From Hyunsoonleella flava (lineage in GTDB: Bacteria > Bacteroidota > Bacteroidia > Flavobacteriales > Flavobacteriaceae), in the NCBI RefSeq assembly GCF_004310325.1, contig NZ_SIRT01000004.1, forward strand, positions 62,001 to 126,000: a stretch of 64,000 nucleotides of DNA. Reading direction: 5' to 3'. Of the stretch, positions 16,024-24,617 are shown piece after piece; within the stretch, counting starts at the first letter, position 1; each line of letters opens with the position of its first letter. The notes under the pieces are model-generated. The model was not told the origin of the DNA. It saw nothing but the letters and a program-made list of their open reading frames with translations, and searched no databases. The position numbers and the translations under genes were made by a program.

Positions 16024-16875
16024 ATGAAAAATATTCTTCTGCCCACCGATTTTTCAGAAAACTCATGGAACGCCATTGCATATGCCTCAAAGCTTTTTAA
16101 AGACAGTGAATGCACATTCTTCTTATTAAACACCTACATACCAGAAATTTATCATGTAGAATATATTTTGATGGAACCAGCTCAGTTTGGTTTGGGAGAT
16201 GCCATTAAAGAAAACTCATTAAAACAATTAAGCGATTTTAAAAACAAAATATCGAACACATTTAAAAACCCAAAGCATAATATAGAAACCATAGCCTCTT
16301 TTAACTCATTAATTTCAGAAATGAAAGACATTGTAGAGGACAAAAATATTGATTATTTGGTAATGGGCACTAAAGGTGCAACTGGAGCCAAAGAAATTTT
16401 ATTTGGCTCTAATACAGTACATGCCTTTAAAAATATAAAATGCCCGATAATGGCAATCCCTGATGGCTTTAGTTTTGAAAAACCTCATGATATATTGTTT
16501 CCAACTGACTATAAAATTGACTATAAAGACCATCATATAAAACCTATTATCAGTATTACCTCACTTTTCAATACTAGAGTTAATATTTTACATGCTACTT
16601 ATGGTTATGAGCTATCTGAAGCTCAAAAAAAGAGCAAACAAAAACTAGAAGTTTATTTCAAAAAAACGTCACTGTTGTTTCATAATGTAAGTGGGCAAAC
16701 GGTTCAAGAAGCCATTAATAATTTTCAATTGAAGTCTAAAATTAACTTATTGGTTATGATTAATAATAAACATTCGTTTTTTGAAAATCTTTTTTTCAAG
16801 AATACCATAAACCAAATTGGGTTTCATTTAAACATTCCCTTTTTGGTAATTCCATCAAAAACCTATAAAACTTAA
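16024..16875 (+). CDS. Universal stress protein, tandem UspA domains
   Basis: 283 residues, opening MKNILLPTDFSENSWNAIAYA, nearly identical over this stretch to the product of 13287. The loop MGTKGATGAKEILFGSN is a full G-x2-G-x9-G-S match. The second domain starts near HDILFPTDYKIDYKDHH and ends in NKHSFFENLFF...NIPFLVIP without the loop. Seventeen bp after its upstream neighbour and four bp before the next Usp gene, so one operon. Length is normal for tandem Usp proteins. Confidence 0.92.
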   Translation: MKNILLPTDFSENSWNAIAYASKLFKDSECTFFLLNTYIPEIYHVEYILMEPAQFGLGDAIKENSLKQLSDFKNKISNTFKNPKHNIETIASFNSLISEMKDIVEDKNIDYLVMGTKGATGAKEILFGSNTVHAFKNIKCPIMAIPDGFSFEKPHDILFPTDYKIDYKDHHIKPIISITSLFNTRVNILHATYGYELSEAQKKSKQKLEVYFKKTSLLFHNVSGQTVQEAINNFQLKSKINLLVMINNKHSFFENLFFKNTINQIGFHLNIPFLVIPSKTYKT

Positions 16876-16879
16876 TACC

Positions 16880-17710
16880 ATGAAATTAAATATCTTACTA
16901 CCTACAGATTTTTCAGATAACGCATGGAGCGCAACCGTATATGCCTTAAAACTTTATGCCAATGAGGAGTGTACGTTTTATTTCTTAAACTCTACATATA
17001 TCAAAGTATCAGTAATGTCAAATTTATCCAATAGGTTGTTAAAAACAATGGAGGAAAATGCCATGAAAGAACTTTCAGATTTAAAAGTTTTAGCTGAAAG
17101 TAGCAATGCGAATGCGAATCATGATTTTCAAACTATTTTGAGTTCACAAGACATAAGGCATGCTATTAAAACCATTATAAGAGAAAAGAACATAGATTTA
17201 ATAGTCATGGGCACAAAAGGTACTACACGTGCTAAGGAGGTTTTCTTTGGAAGCAATACCATAAATGTCATAAAATCTATAAAAGATTGCCCAGTTTTAA
17301 TTGTACCAGATGAATTTGATTTTGTAAAACCAAAACAAATAGCATTTCCCACAGATTTTAATCGATCTTACGAAGCAGATGAAATAGAGCCTTTAAAGCA
17401 TCTAGCAGATTTGTACAATTCTAAAATTAGGATATTGCATATAGATGTTGAAAAGAAACTTAGCGATATACAAGAACAACACCTTACAATGTTGCAAAAC
17501 TACCTGTCTAATTATGAATTTTCATTTCATTGGGTGCCAAATTATGCTAAAAAATCCCAAAGCATTAATGATTTTATCGAAGAATTAGATATTAATATAC
17601 TCGCCATGGTAAGGTATGAACATAGCTTTGTGGAAAGTATTATAAATGAACCTGTAATAAAAAAATTAGGGTTTAAGCCAATAATTCCGTTTTTAGTAAT
17701 TCCGGATTAA
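16880..17710 (+). CDS. Universal stress protein, tandem UspA domains
   Basis: 276 residues, opening MKLNILLPTDFSDNAWSATVYA. The domain-1 loop MGTKGTTRAKEVFFGSN is intact. Domain 2 begins QIAFPTDFNRSYEADE and ends with EHSFVESII...IIPFLVIPD, with no nucleotide loop. It closes the three-gene Usp unit; the next Usp gene has its own FNR-type box at 17719-17730, which starts 9 bp after this stop codon. No sign of damage. Confidence 0.92.
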   Translation: MKLNILLPTDFSDNAWSATVYALKLYANEECTFYFLNSTYIKVSVMSNLSNRLLKTMEENAMKELSDLKVLAESSNANANHDFQTILSSQDIRHAIKTIIREKNIDLIVMGTKGTTRAKEVFFGSNTINVIKSIKDCPVLIVPDEFDFVKPKQIAFPTDFNRSYEADEIEPLKHLADLYNSKIRILHIDVEKKLSDIQEQHLTMLQNYLSNYEFSFHWVPNYAKKSQSINDFIEELDINILAMVRYEHSFVESIINEPVIKKLGFKPIIPFLVIPD

Positions 17711-17718
17711 TATGCAAC

Positions 17719-17760
17719 TGATATTGATCATTGCATCTCTTAACCATAAAGATAAATTTA
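17719..17760 (+). promoter_or_regulatory. FNR/CRP-type box with -7 element, 22 bp spacing
   Basis: TGATATTGATCA (17719-17730) then TAAATTTA (17753-17760) after 22 bp, one less than at the other sites. It faces the Usp gene at 17785 and supports choosing that ATG over an upstream TTG at 17731, which would lie inside the promoter. Confidence 0.6.
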
Positions 17761-17784
17761 TATATCCAATCAACTTCTAAACTT

Positions 17785-18639
17785 ATGAAACGCAAAATAT
17801 TATTACCTACAGATTTTTCAAAAAATGCGTGGCAAGCCATAAGTTATGCCCTAAAAATATATAAAAATGAAACCTGTGATTTCTATATTCTTAATGTGTT
17901 TTCTGGGGCAAGTAACCTTATGGAAAACTTAATGTTTATGGAACCAGAAAGTGAATTGTATGAAACTGCCAAGTTAGAATCTGAAAACGGTCTAGCAAAA
18001 ATTTTAGACAAGTTAACCTTAAAAGATTATCATAAATCAAAACATCATTTTAAACCTGTTTCAATTCATAATACCGTAGTAGAAGCCATAAAAACTACAG
18101 TTGATGAAAAGGATATAGACATGATTGTTATGGGCACGAAAGGCAAAACAAGATCTAGAGCAAAAGTATTTGGTAGTATAGCTGTTGAAGTTATGGAGAA
18201 AATTAGAAATTGCCCTGTTATTGTTGTACCCGAATTAGCTGAACACTTTCTACCAAAGGAAATTGTTTTCCCTACGGGTTTTAAAACGCCTTTTAAAAAA
18301 CGGGAACTAAACCATTTAATTAACTTGACAAAAAGCTGTGGTGCCACCATTCGTGTTTTGCACATTTCAACAAAGGATACGTTGAGTAAAAAGCAAACAG
18401 GCAATAAAGCGCTTTTACAAGAATACTTTAAGGACGTACCCTATACATTTCATACTCTAAGCAAAATGGATATACCCACTGCCATTAAATGCTTCGTTGA
18501 AAGTAGAGATAGCAATATGATTGCATTTATAAATAAAAAGCATGCTTTTTTTGGTAGTATTTTAACGCATCCATTGGTAAAAACAATAGGGAGTAATTCT
18601 AGAGTACCCATACTAGTGATGCATGATTGGAAAAACTGA
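17785..18639 (+). CDS. Universal stress protein, tandem UspA domains
   Basis: 284 residues from the ATG at 17785 (MKRKILLPTDFSKNAWQAISYA), which matches the start of the other Usp proteins; the open frame extends upstream to a TTG at 17731 that would overlap the promoter. Loop MGTKGKTRSRAKVFGSI, where the Asn after G-S seen in most relatives is replaced by Ile. Domain 2 lacks the loop and ends KHAFFGSIL...RVPILVMHDW. First gene of a unit continuing with the small protein at 18653, the ATP-cone nuclease and the MBL RNase. Confidence 0.9.
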   Translation: MKRKILLPTDFSKNAWQAISYALKIYKNETCDFYILNVFSGASNLMENLMFMEPESELYETAKLESENGLAKILDKLTLKDYHKSKHHFKPVSIHNTVVEAIKTTVDEKDIDMIVMGTKGKTRSRAKVFGSIAVEVMEKIRNCPVIVVPELAEHFLPKEIVFPTGFKTPFKKRELNHLINLTKSCGATIRVLHISTKDTLSKKQTGNKALLQEYFKDVPYTFHTLSKMDIPTAIKCFVESRDSNMIAFINKKHAFFGSILTHPLVKTIGSNSRVPILVMHDWKN

Positions 18640-18652
18640 AAAACAACTTATT

Positions 18653-19096
18653 ATGCTCTTTAAACAAAAAAAGACAAAAAGAACTGGTATTTGGCTAGAT
18701 AAGAAAAAAGCCATCGTAGTTAGGCTCATTAATGGAGAAACAAGTATGAATACCATAACATCAAACATTGAGAGCTTTCGCCCACATGGTGGTTCTGGAA
18801 CCCGATTTAAAGGAGGTCCACAAGATGTATTACAGGATAGTAAATATTTAGAGCGAGAAAAGAATCAATTAAGAGATTATTTCAAAAATTTAGCTTCTGA
18901 AATTAGAGATTCAGATGATATTATTCTTTTCGGTCCTGCTGAGACTGCTGAAAAATTTTATAAAGAATTAACATTGAATTATAAAGATTTAAGCTCTAAA
19001 GTAAAAGATGTGGTTAAGGCTGATAGCATGACCAACAATCAAGTTATAGCCTGGGTAAAAGCATTTTATAAAATAAAAGACGATAAGACTGGCTAG
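18653..19096 (+). CDS. Small stress-cluster protein, weakly eRF1-like
   Basis: 147 residues if started at the ATG at 18653 (MLFKQKKTKRTGIWLDKKKA). An earlier ATG at 18623 in the same frame would overlap the Usp gene by 17 bp. The opening GIWLDKKKAIVVRLINGE and the later DDIILFGPAETAEKFYKEL recall, by eye only, the short bacterial eRF1/RNase H-like proteins found next to Usp and Hsp20 genes in other phyla. A basic N-terminus and a glycine-rich HGGSGTRFKGGP stretch could contact RNA or ribosomes. Sits between Usp and the ATP-cone nuclease; function not known. Confidence 0.6.
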   Translation: MLFKQKKTKRTGIWLDKKKAIVVRLINGETSMNTITSNIESFRPHGGSGTRFKGGPQDVLQDSKYLEREKNQLRDYFKNLASEIRDSDDIILFGPAETAEKFYKELTLNYKDLSSKVKDVVKADSMTNNQVIAWVKAFYKIKDDKTG

Positions 19097-19144
19097 TTTT
19101 AATCACTAAAAAATCCAGCTTTTGTTTTTTCAATACGAGTAAAT

Positions 19145-19984
19145 ATGGAAATTGATACAATTGATATTATTAAATCATCAGGTGAAAAAGCAAAGTTTTC
19201 ATTAAACAAATTAAAGGCTTCTTTAAAACGTGTTGGTACTGACGATCAAACAGTAAATCATATAATTTCTAAGGTAAAAGACGAACTGTATCATGGCATT
19301 TCAACAAAAGAAATTTACAATAGGGCTTTTGCATTACTCAAAAAGAAGAATTCACATCTAGCATCAAAATACAAACTAAAAAAGGCTATTTACGAGTTAG
19401 GGCCAACAGGATTTCCTTTTGAGCGTTTTGTTAGTGCCGTATTAGAGTATTCAGGATACAAAACCTCGGTTGGTAGTATCTTACAAGGAAAATGTGTTTC
19501 TCATGAAATAGATATAATAGCACAAAAAAACAATGTAACAACTGTTATTGAATGCAAGTTTCATAGTGAAAAAGGGCTTAATTGTAATGTGAAAATTCCA
19601 CTGTATATCAATTCGCGCTACAACGATATTAAAACATATTGGAATAGCAAAAAAAACAAAAACACCTTGACAAATGGTTGGTTGGTAACCAATACCCGTT
19701 TTACCAAAGATGCCATACAATATGGCACTTGCGCAAATCTATATTTGTTGAGTTGGGATTATCCTAAAAATAACGGGTTAAAAGATCGTATCGATCGCTT
19801 GGGTTTATATCCGATTACTGTATCTACATTATTAAACAATAGAGAGAAACAATTTTTATTAAGTAGAGATATTGTATTGTGCAGATCTTTAATTGGAGAT
19901 TATTTCTATTTAGATCATCTGGGAATCTCTGAAACCAGAAAGAAAAAAATTCTCAATGAAATTAATTTGCTTTGCAACGTGTAA
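19145..19984 (+). CDS. ATP-cone domain fused to a PD-(D/E)XK (Mrr-like) nuclease domain
   Basis: 279 residues. Residues 1-90 form an ATP-cone (IIKSSGEKAKFSLNKLKASL...GISTKEIYNRAFALL), the nucleotide-sensing module known from ribonucleotide reductases and NrdR. Residues about 95-225 are a restriction-endonuclease-like fold: HEIDIIAQ gives the acidic D and TTVIECKF gives the E-x-K of PD-(D/E)XK. A C-terminal helical part ends LGISETRKKKILNEI, similar to a helix-hairpin tip. It suggests a nucleic-acid-cleaving or -binding protein controlled by (d)ATP. Followed by the MBL RNase after 5 bp, which hints at a shared RNA or DNA turnover task. Confidence 0.75.
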   Translation: MEIDTIDIIKSSGEKAKFSLNKLKASLKRVGTDDQTVNHIISKVKDELYHGISTKEIYNRAFALLKKKNSHLASKYKLKKAIYELGPTGFPFERFVSAVLEYSGYKTSVGSILQGKCVSHEIDIIAQKNNVTTVIECKFHSEKGLNCNVKIPLYINSRYNDIKTYWNSKKNKNTLTNGWLVTNTRFTKDAIQYGTCANLYLLSWDYPKNNGLKDRIDRLGLYPITVSTLLNNREKQFLLSRDIVLCRSLIGDYFYLDHLGISETRKKKILNEINLLCNV

Positions 19985-19989
19985 AAGAT

Positions 19990-21363
19990 ATGAAACCAAT
20001 GGTGAACATTACTTTTTTGGGTGCCGCAGGTATTGTTACAGGTTCTAAATTCTTAATTGAAACCCCAGAAAAAAAAATTTTGATAGACTGTGGTTTGTTT
20101 CAAGGATTAAAGGAATTAAGAGTACTTAACTGGGAAAACCTTCCCATAAATGCTGAAACCATAGATATCGTTTTACTCACACATGGGCATTTAGACCACG
20201 TTGGGTATTTACCCAGATTATTAAAACAAGGATTCACAGGCAAAATAATAGGTACAGCGCCAACCCTAGCTATTGCTGAAATTATTCTAAAAGATAGTGC
20301 CAAAATACATGAAGAGGAGGCGAAAAAAGCGAATGAAGAAAAATACACAAAACATAATCCTGCACTTCCGTTTTATAATATATACGAAGCAGAAAAAACC
20401 ATCGCGCTATTTAAAGCAGATCTTGAGGGTAAGTGGATTACATTATCCAAAAATATAACATACCGCTTTCAATACATTGGCCATATTATCGGTGCAACTT
20501 TCATTGAATTAAATCTTTGGGGAAAACGATTTGTGTTTTCTGGGGATATTGGCAGACCAAACGATTATTTACTGGAAAATCCTAAAAGACCAAAATGGGC
20601 CGATTATCTTTTTATCGAAAGCACCTACGGAAGTAAACTGCACCCAGATGAAGACATAGAAAACATCCTTTCGCAATTAATTAAGGAAACCGTTCATAAA
20701 AGAGGGAACTTAATCATTCCTAGTTTCGCAGTAGAACGATTACAAACACTCATGTACGTTCTTTGGAAACTTTATAAACAGCGCAGAATACCAAACATTC
20801 CCATATTTATAGACAGCCCAATGGGAAATAACGTTTTAGAAATTTTTGAACGCTTTCCGAGTTGGCATAAATTACCAATGACTGAGTATAATGCTATGTG
20901 TGATCATATTAATATTAATCAGTCCTATAGAGAAACATGGCAAACTATTGACGACACTAGATCTAAAATTATAATTGCTGGAAGTGGTATGGTCACAGGA
21001 GGCAGAGTTCTTACATACCTGCAACAACTTATAAACAAGCCATCTACAACAGTACTACTAGTAGGATACCAAGCAGAAGGTACTCGAGGTAGACAATTAC
21101 AAGAAGGCACTCATGAAATTCGTCTTTTTGGAAAATATTACCCTGTAAAAGCAACTATTAAACATATAGAAAACCTTTCGGCTCATGCTGACCAAAATGA
21201 CCTGTTACACTGGATCAGTAACATAAAAAATATTCCCGAAACCACGTTTTTGGTTCATGGAGAACCTAATGCTCTGGATGCTTTTCGCGTTAAAATAAAA
21301 GAAACCTTAGGGTGGAATGTTGTTATCCCAAAGCTTATGGACACTAAACAAATAGTGGTCTAA
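19990..21363 (+). CDS. Metallo-beta-lactamase/beta-CASP family RNase-like protein
   Basis: 457 residues from the ATG at 19990; the frame also opens at a TTG at 19972 inside the upstream gene. Metal motif LLTHGHLDHVG (HxHxDH), further ligands FSGDIG and the C-terminal LVHGEPNAL with the preceding AHADQNDL. The beta-CASP insert has the SPMGNNVLEIF and AGSGMVTGGRVLTYL blocks, and an RMMBL segment ends the protein. This is the CPSF73/Ysh1-type group of RNA nucleases. Relatives sit beside Usp and Hsp20 genes in oxygen-limitation regulons of proteobacteria. Expected to process RNA in the cytoplasm during stress. Confidence 0.88.
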   Translation: MKPMVNITFLGAAGIVTGSKFLIETPEKKILIDCGLFQGLKELRVLNWENLPINAETIDIVLLTHGHLDHVGYLPRLLKQGFTGKIIGTAPTLAIAEIILKDSAKIHEEEAKKANEEKYTKHNPALPFYNIYEAEKTIALFKADLEGKWITLSKNITYRFQYIGHIIGATFIELNLWGKRFVFSGDIGRPNDYLLENPKRPKWADYLFIESTYGSKLHPDEDIENILSQLIKETVHKRGNLIIPSFAVERLQTLMYVLWKLYKQRRIPNIPIFIDSPMGNNVLEIFERFPSWHKLPMTEYNAMCDHININQSYRETWQTIDDTRSKIIIAGSGMVTGGRVLTYLQQLINKPSTTVLLVGYQAEGTRGRQLQEGTHEIRLFGKYYPVKATIKHIENLSAHADQNDLLHWISNIKNIPETTFLVHGEPNALDAFRVKIKETLGWNVVIPKLMDTKQIVV

Positions 21364-21412
21364 TATCTACTAGTTAATTGTAAAATAGGTCTCAAAGCCA
21401 TTACTAAACCAC

Positions 21413-21455
21413 TGATATATATCATTGCTAAAATATGTTACTCTAGATATATTGT
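21413..21455 (+). promoter_or_regulatory. FNR/CRP-type box with -7 element
   Basis: TGATATATATCA (21413-21424), 23 bp, TATATTGT (21448-21455; TAnnTT core kept). It stands before the Hsp20 gene at 21492. Confidence 0.65.
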
Positions 21456-21491
21456 AGTGTATTTATAAAGTTTAACCTAAAATATTATATC

Positions 21492-22019
21492 ATGACAACG
21501 TTAAGTAAACGAAGAAGACGAAATGGGTTGTCTCCCTTAGAGAACAGATTGTTCACACCTTGGAGAAACAACCTTTTGAGACCTTGGGGAAGAAGGCTAT
21601 TCCCTTCTGATTTTGATGAATTAAATAGCCTGTCAAGGTTTGACGACATCTTTGAAGATGACTTTTTTGAAAGTGATAGCCTGATGCCAGCTATGAATGT
21701 AAAAGAGCATGAAGAAGATTTTGAAATAGAACTAGCTGCTCCTGGATTTAACAAAAAGGATTTTGAAGTTACTATTGAAGAAGACGTGCTTCAGGTTTGT
21801 GCTGAAAAGGAAGCTGAGGAAGAAAAAGAGGATAACGATTATTCTAGAAAAGAGTTTAGCTACAAATCGTTTAAAAGATCAATGGTTCTCCCAACTAGTG
21901 TTGACTTAGAACAAGATGTTAAAGCCTCCTACAAAAACGGCATCTTAAAAGTAAAATTATTGAAAAAGGAAGATGTTATTGAAAAGGAACCTCCAAAAAA
22001 GGTTATTGAGGTTAATTAA
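21492..22019 (+). CDS. Small heat-shock protein (Hsp20/alpha-crystallin)
   Basis: 175 residues. A basic, Trp/Phe-rich N-terminal arm (about 1-70: RRRRNGLSPLENRLFTPWRNN, then an acidic stretch) precedes an alpha-crystallin domain (about 75-160) with ELAAPGFNKKDFEV, SYKSFKRSMVLP and the conserved A-x-Y-x-N-G-I-L-x-V as ASYKNGILKVKL. Holdase chaperone, cytoplasmic oligomer. The C-terminal KKVIEVN carries an I-x-V-like anchor. The N-terminal arm is longer and more basic than in the usual flavobacterial Hsp20. Own FNR-type promoter and own terminator make it a one-gene unit. Confidence 0.92.
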   Translation: MTTLSKRRRRNGLSPLENRLFTPWRNNLLRPWGRRLFPSDFDELNSLSRFDDIFEDDFFESDSLMPAMNVKEHEEDFEIELAAPGFNKKDFEVTIEEDVLQVCAEKEAEEEKEDNDYSRKEFSYKSFKRSMVLPTSVDLEQDVKASYKNGILKVKLLKKEDVIEKEPPKKVIEVN

Positions 22020-22030
22020 TCCACCCTCGC

Positions 22031-22068
22031 AGAAAGTAAGAATTTAATGTCTTACTTTCTGTTTTTTT
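22031..22068 (+). terminator. Rho-independent terminator after hsp20
   Basis: Perfect 10 bp stem AGAAAGTAAG (22031-22040) / CTTACTTTCT (22051-22060) with a 10-base loop, then GTTTTTTT. Confidence 0.9.
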
Positions 22069-22080
22069 AAATCAATTAAA

Positions 22081-22527
22081 ATGAAATCTAAAAAAATTGA
22101 AGTTAGAAAATATGAAGCTTGGTTAAGTGCTGAAACCATGCATGATCATTCACAAAACTGGCTATCTGAATTAAGATTTGCAAAAGATGAACAATTATTT
22201 TTTAACGATTTGGTTGGTGCATATACCTTGCAACTTATCAACTCAAAACATTTTAATGAAAGCACAAAAGTCATTAATAAATTAAGTGCCATACAAAAAG
22301 AAACCAAAGAATTAATACGCACTGTCATTAATCATGAAAAAGGGTTGAAAATTATGGTTGACGGTATAGATCAAATTCCTGAAGAAAATGCCTATAAAGA
22401 CGAACACGGAAAATTGATAATAAAAATTAGTGATTTTTTAGAAAAGTATAGAGCATTGAAGTCAAAATTATTTGTTCTAATAAAAAGCATCATTAAGGAA
22501 GGTAAACAAAAAAGATTACTTCCATAG
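22081..22527 (+). CDS. Helical protein of unknown function
   Basis: 148 residues, highly charged and predicted helical by eye (HFNESTKVINKLSAIQKETK, SDFLEKYRALKSKLFVLIKS). No signal peptide or membrane span. The heptad-like spacing of I/L suggests a coiled-coil bundle. I do not recognise a family. It follows the Hsp20 terminator by 13 bp, so it needs read-through or its own promoter; no dyad is seen. It is followed 30 bp later by the two related lipoproteins. It may be a partner of the chaperone or of the lipoproteins; nothing decides this. Confidence 0.65.
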   Translation: MKSKKIEVRKYEAWLSAETMHDHSQNWLSELRFAKDEQLFFNDLVGAYTLQLINSKHFNESTKVINKLSAIQKETKELIRTVINHEKGLKIMVDGIDQIPEENAYKDEHGKLIIKISDFLEKYRALKSKLFVLIKSIIKEGKQKRLLP

Positions 22528-22557
22528 AAAGCACTAAAAATAATTTATCCTAATCCA

Positions 22558-23223
22558 ATGAGATTTTTAAATATAATAACAATATGCTTATTAATAGTAA
22601 GTTGCTCTACAACAGAATTAGTTGATAACTGGAAAAATCCAGATATAGATTCCTATAGTCCAAAAAAAGTTTTAATTGTAGGGATGACATCGAACCTCGA
22701 AGCAAGACAGCAATTTGAAAGACAATTACAATCAGAATACGCTTCTAGAGGCATCGAATCTGTAAGTAGTCTAGAATTTTTTGCGCCTTCATTTACAAAT
22801 GAAAAGAAAACTGAAGAAGACCTCAAAGCCCTTGAAGGTGCTCTTATAAAAAATGGATTTGACACCATATTATTCACAAAAGTTATTGGTGTTCAAGACA
22901 TAATTTCATACAAAGAAGACTACTATGACCATGATGGTACCTACAAAAAGTTTAGAGAGGATTATTTGAAGTATCAGGATGTGTATTACAACCCAGATTA
23001 TTACGAGGAGTACACTGTTTATCACACCGAAACAGCTATGTATTGTATTTGCCCGACAAAAGACAGGGAGCTCATTTGGAAAGGTTATATAGATATTATG
23101 GATCCGCGATCAATAAACGAGACTGTAAGTGATTATGTGAGACTTGTTGTTGTGGTTTTAGAAGAACAACAGCTTATTAATCCCATAGTATTAAATAAGA
23201 GCATAAATGAAGAAGTTTTATAG
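22558..23223 (+). CDS. Lipoprotein, DUF4136-like, first of a related pair
   Basis: 221 residues. Lipoprotein signal MRFLNIITICLLIVSCSTTE (lipobox IVSC). The mature part opens ELVDNWKNPDIDSYSPKKVL, close to the next gene's KLISSWKNPEHDKHNLKKVL, and shares with it VGMTSNLEARQQFE, FF.PSF and the ETAMY..CPTK..IWKGYIDIMDP ending. Probably a periplasm-facing or outer-membrane lipoprotein of unknown role. Its end overlaps the start of the paralogue by 17 bp, so both are made together. Confidence 0.75.
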   Translation: MRFLNIITICLLIVSCSTTELVDNWKNPDIDSYSPKKVLIVGMTSNLEARQQFERQLQSEYASRGIESVSSLEFFAPSFTNEKKTEEDLKALEGALIKNGFDTILFTKVIGVQDIISYKEDYYDHDGTYKKFREDYLKYQDVYYNPDYYEEYTVYHTETAMYCICPTKDRELIWKGYIDIMDPRSINETVSDYVRLVVVVLEEQQLINPIVLNKSINEEVL

Positions 23224-23878
23224 CGATATCAACCTAACACCTAAAAGCCTGTGTACCTTGTATTTTGCTTTACTATTAGTGGGATGTTCCTCAACCAAAC
23301 TAATTAGTAGCTGGAAAAACCCAGAACATGACAAACATAATCTAAAAAAGGTTTTAGTAATTGGTGTTACACCCAATTTTGAAGCACGAAAGGCTTATGA
23401 GCTGCAAATAGCTTTAGAGTTAAACGCAAGAAAAATTAATGCTTTACAGAGTGCGGTAGTATTTGAATCATCCTTTCGAGACTCTCAGCAAACAGAAAAA
23501 GACATCGAGGCGGAAGTAAACAAATTAATCTCTTCAGGATACGATACTGTTTTAGTCTCATTAGTTAAAGGTGTTGAGGATAATCGTTCCCATACGAGCG
23601 AATCTTCAAAAGTAGATTATCGTCTAAGAAATTTTATTGGTTACTATTTTAAAAACCAGCAAGCTAAGTTTAATCAGGAATACTATACCAGCTATAAAGT
23701 GTTTCATATTGAAACTTCCATTTATAACTTAAAAAGCAGTTCAAATAAATCCTTAATTTGGAGAAGCCTGATAGATTTGATTGACCCAAAAAATGACGCT
23801 AAGGCCATCGACATATACTCAAAAAAAATTATTAAAATTTTAGAAAGAGATGAAATAATTCCAAAAAAAGCGAAGTGA
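23207..23878 (+). CDS. Lipoprotein, DUF4136-like, second of a related pair
   Basis: 223 residues, paralogue of the preceding gene with shared W-K-N-P, V-L-V-I-G-V-T-x-N-F-E-A-R and IWRSLIDLIDPK motifs. The signal peptide is preceded by an unusually long N-region (about 16 residues before the hydrophobic stretch LCTLYFALLLVGCSST); the lipobox is VGC. A later start would need a non-ATG codon, so the annotated ATG at 23207 is kept. Overlaps its partner by 17 bp. Function unknown. Confidence 0.75.
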   Translation: MKKFYSDINLTPKSLCTLYFALLLVGCSSTKLISSWKNPEHDKHNLKKVLVIGVTPNFEARKAYELQIALELNARKINALQSAVVFESSFRDSQQTEKDIEAEVNKLISSGYDTVLVSLVKGVEDNRSHTSESSKVDYRLRNFIGYYFKNQQAKFNQEYYTSYKVFHIETSIYNLKSSSNKSLIWRSLIDLIDPKNDAKAIDIYSKKIIKILERDEIIPKKAK

Positions 23879-23881
23879 TTT

Positions 23882-24607
23882 CTATCCAGAAATTATACCT
23901 TCTAGAATATCTCCAACAAAGTAAGACACAGTAGCAGCAAGAATACCCAAAATTAATGTTTCCAAAATACCTTTTAGCTTACTAGTCTGTGTAACGTAAG
24001 TTTTTAAAAAGCCTATGAAAATAAAAGCCAGAGAAGTAAAGATACTCGTCCAAACGAAAAGGTTTCCAGCGAAATAGCTCATATAATCCCAAACATAAAT
24101 CATTAATGGAATTAACCCTATCAAAATAAACGAAACATAAGTAACAACACCCATTGTTACTGGTGATTTTTTTTCTTCAGACATCATTAATTCATCTTTC
24201 ATCATAACATCTACCCATCGGTCTCTATCAGCAGTTATGGTATCAACTACATCTTCGAGTAATTGTCCTTTAAAGCCTTTATTTCTGTATATGGTTTTAA
24301 CCTCTTCGCGCTCGCTCTCTGGTGTGTTATCAACCTCCCAATATTCCATCAACTTATGTTTATTATAATTATCCTTTACTGATTTTGAAGATAAATAAGC
24401 CCCTATTGACATAGCAAATCCATCTGCCAGCAAATTTGCAAACCCAAGGATAATAATAACCTCGTTATTCAAACCAGCACCAACAGCTCCTGAAACTACT
24501 GCAAATGTAGTAACAGCACCGTCAATACCACCATACACAAATTCGCCCAAATATGCCTGATATTTTGTTAGGCAAACAGTGCCACTATTAATTTGATTTT
24601 CTGACAT
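23882..24607 (-). CDS. VIT1/CCC1 family transporter
   Basis: 241 residues. [21 protein letters not shown] and [22 protein letters not shown] are the first two membrane segments of the VIT1/CCC1 family of Fe2+/Mn2+ transporters, followed by the acidic cytoplasmic metal-binding region ([17 protein letters not shown]...[12 protein letters not shown]) and three C-terminal spans. Role: moves ferrous iron or manganese out of the cytoplasm, a sensible partner for a low-oxygen programme in which Fe2+ rises (inference). Ends 4 bp from the convergent lipoprotein gene; starts 11 bp after the Usp gene at 24618, probably in one operon. Confidence 0.88.
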   Translation of the reverse strand: MSENQINSGTVCLTKYQAYLGEFVYGGIDGAVTTFAVVSGAVGAGLNNEVIIILGFANLLADGFAMSIGAYLSSKSVKDNYNKHKLMEYWEVDNTPESEREEVKTIYRNKGFKGQLLEDVVDTITADRDRWVDVMMKDELMMSEEKKSPVTMGVVTYVSFILIGLIPLMIYVWDYMSYFAGNLFVWTSIFTSLAFIFIGFLKTYVTQTSKLKGILETLILGILAATVSYFVGDILEGIISG

Positions 24608-24617
24608 ATCTTTTATA

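Noticed and set aside
17731-17784. Upstream TTG start for the fourth Usp gene
   Set aside because: It would place the start inside the promoter and add 18 residues that no other Usp here has; the ATG at 17785 aligns with the others.
13287-18639. Repeated gene array considered as a recent duplication or repeat region
   Set aside because: The copies share motifs but differ throughout at the protein level; no long near-identical DNA repeats are evident. No CRISPR-like spaced repeats were seen anywhere in the window.
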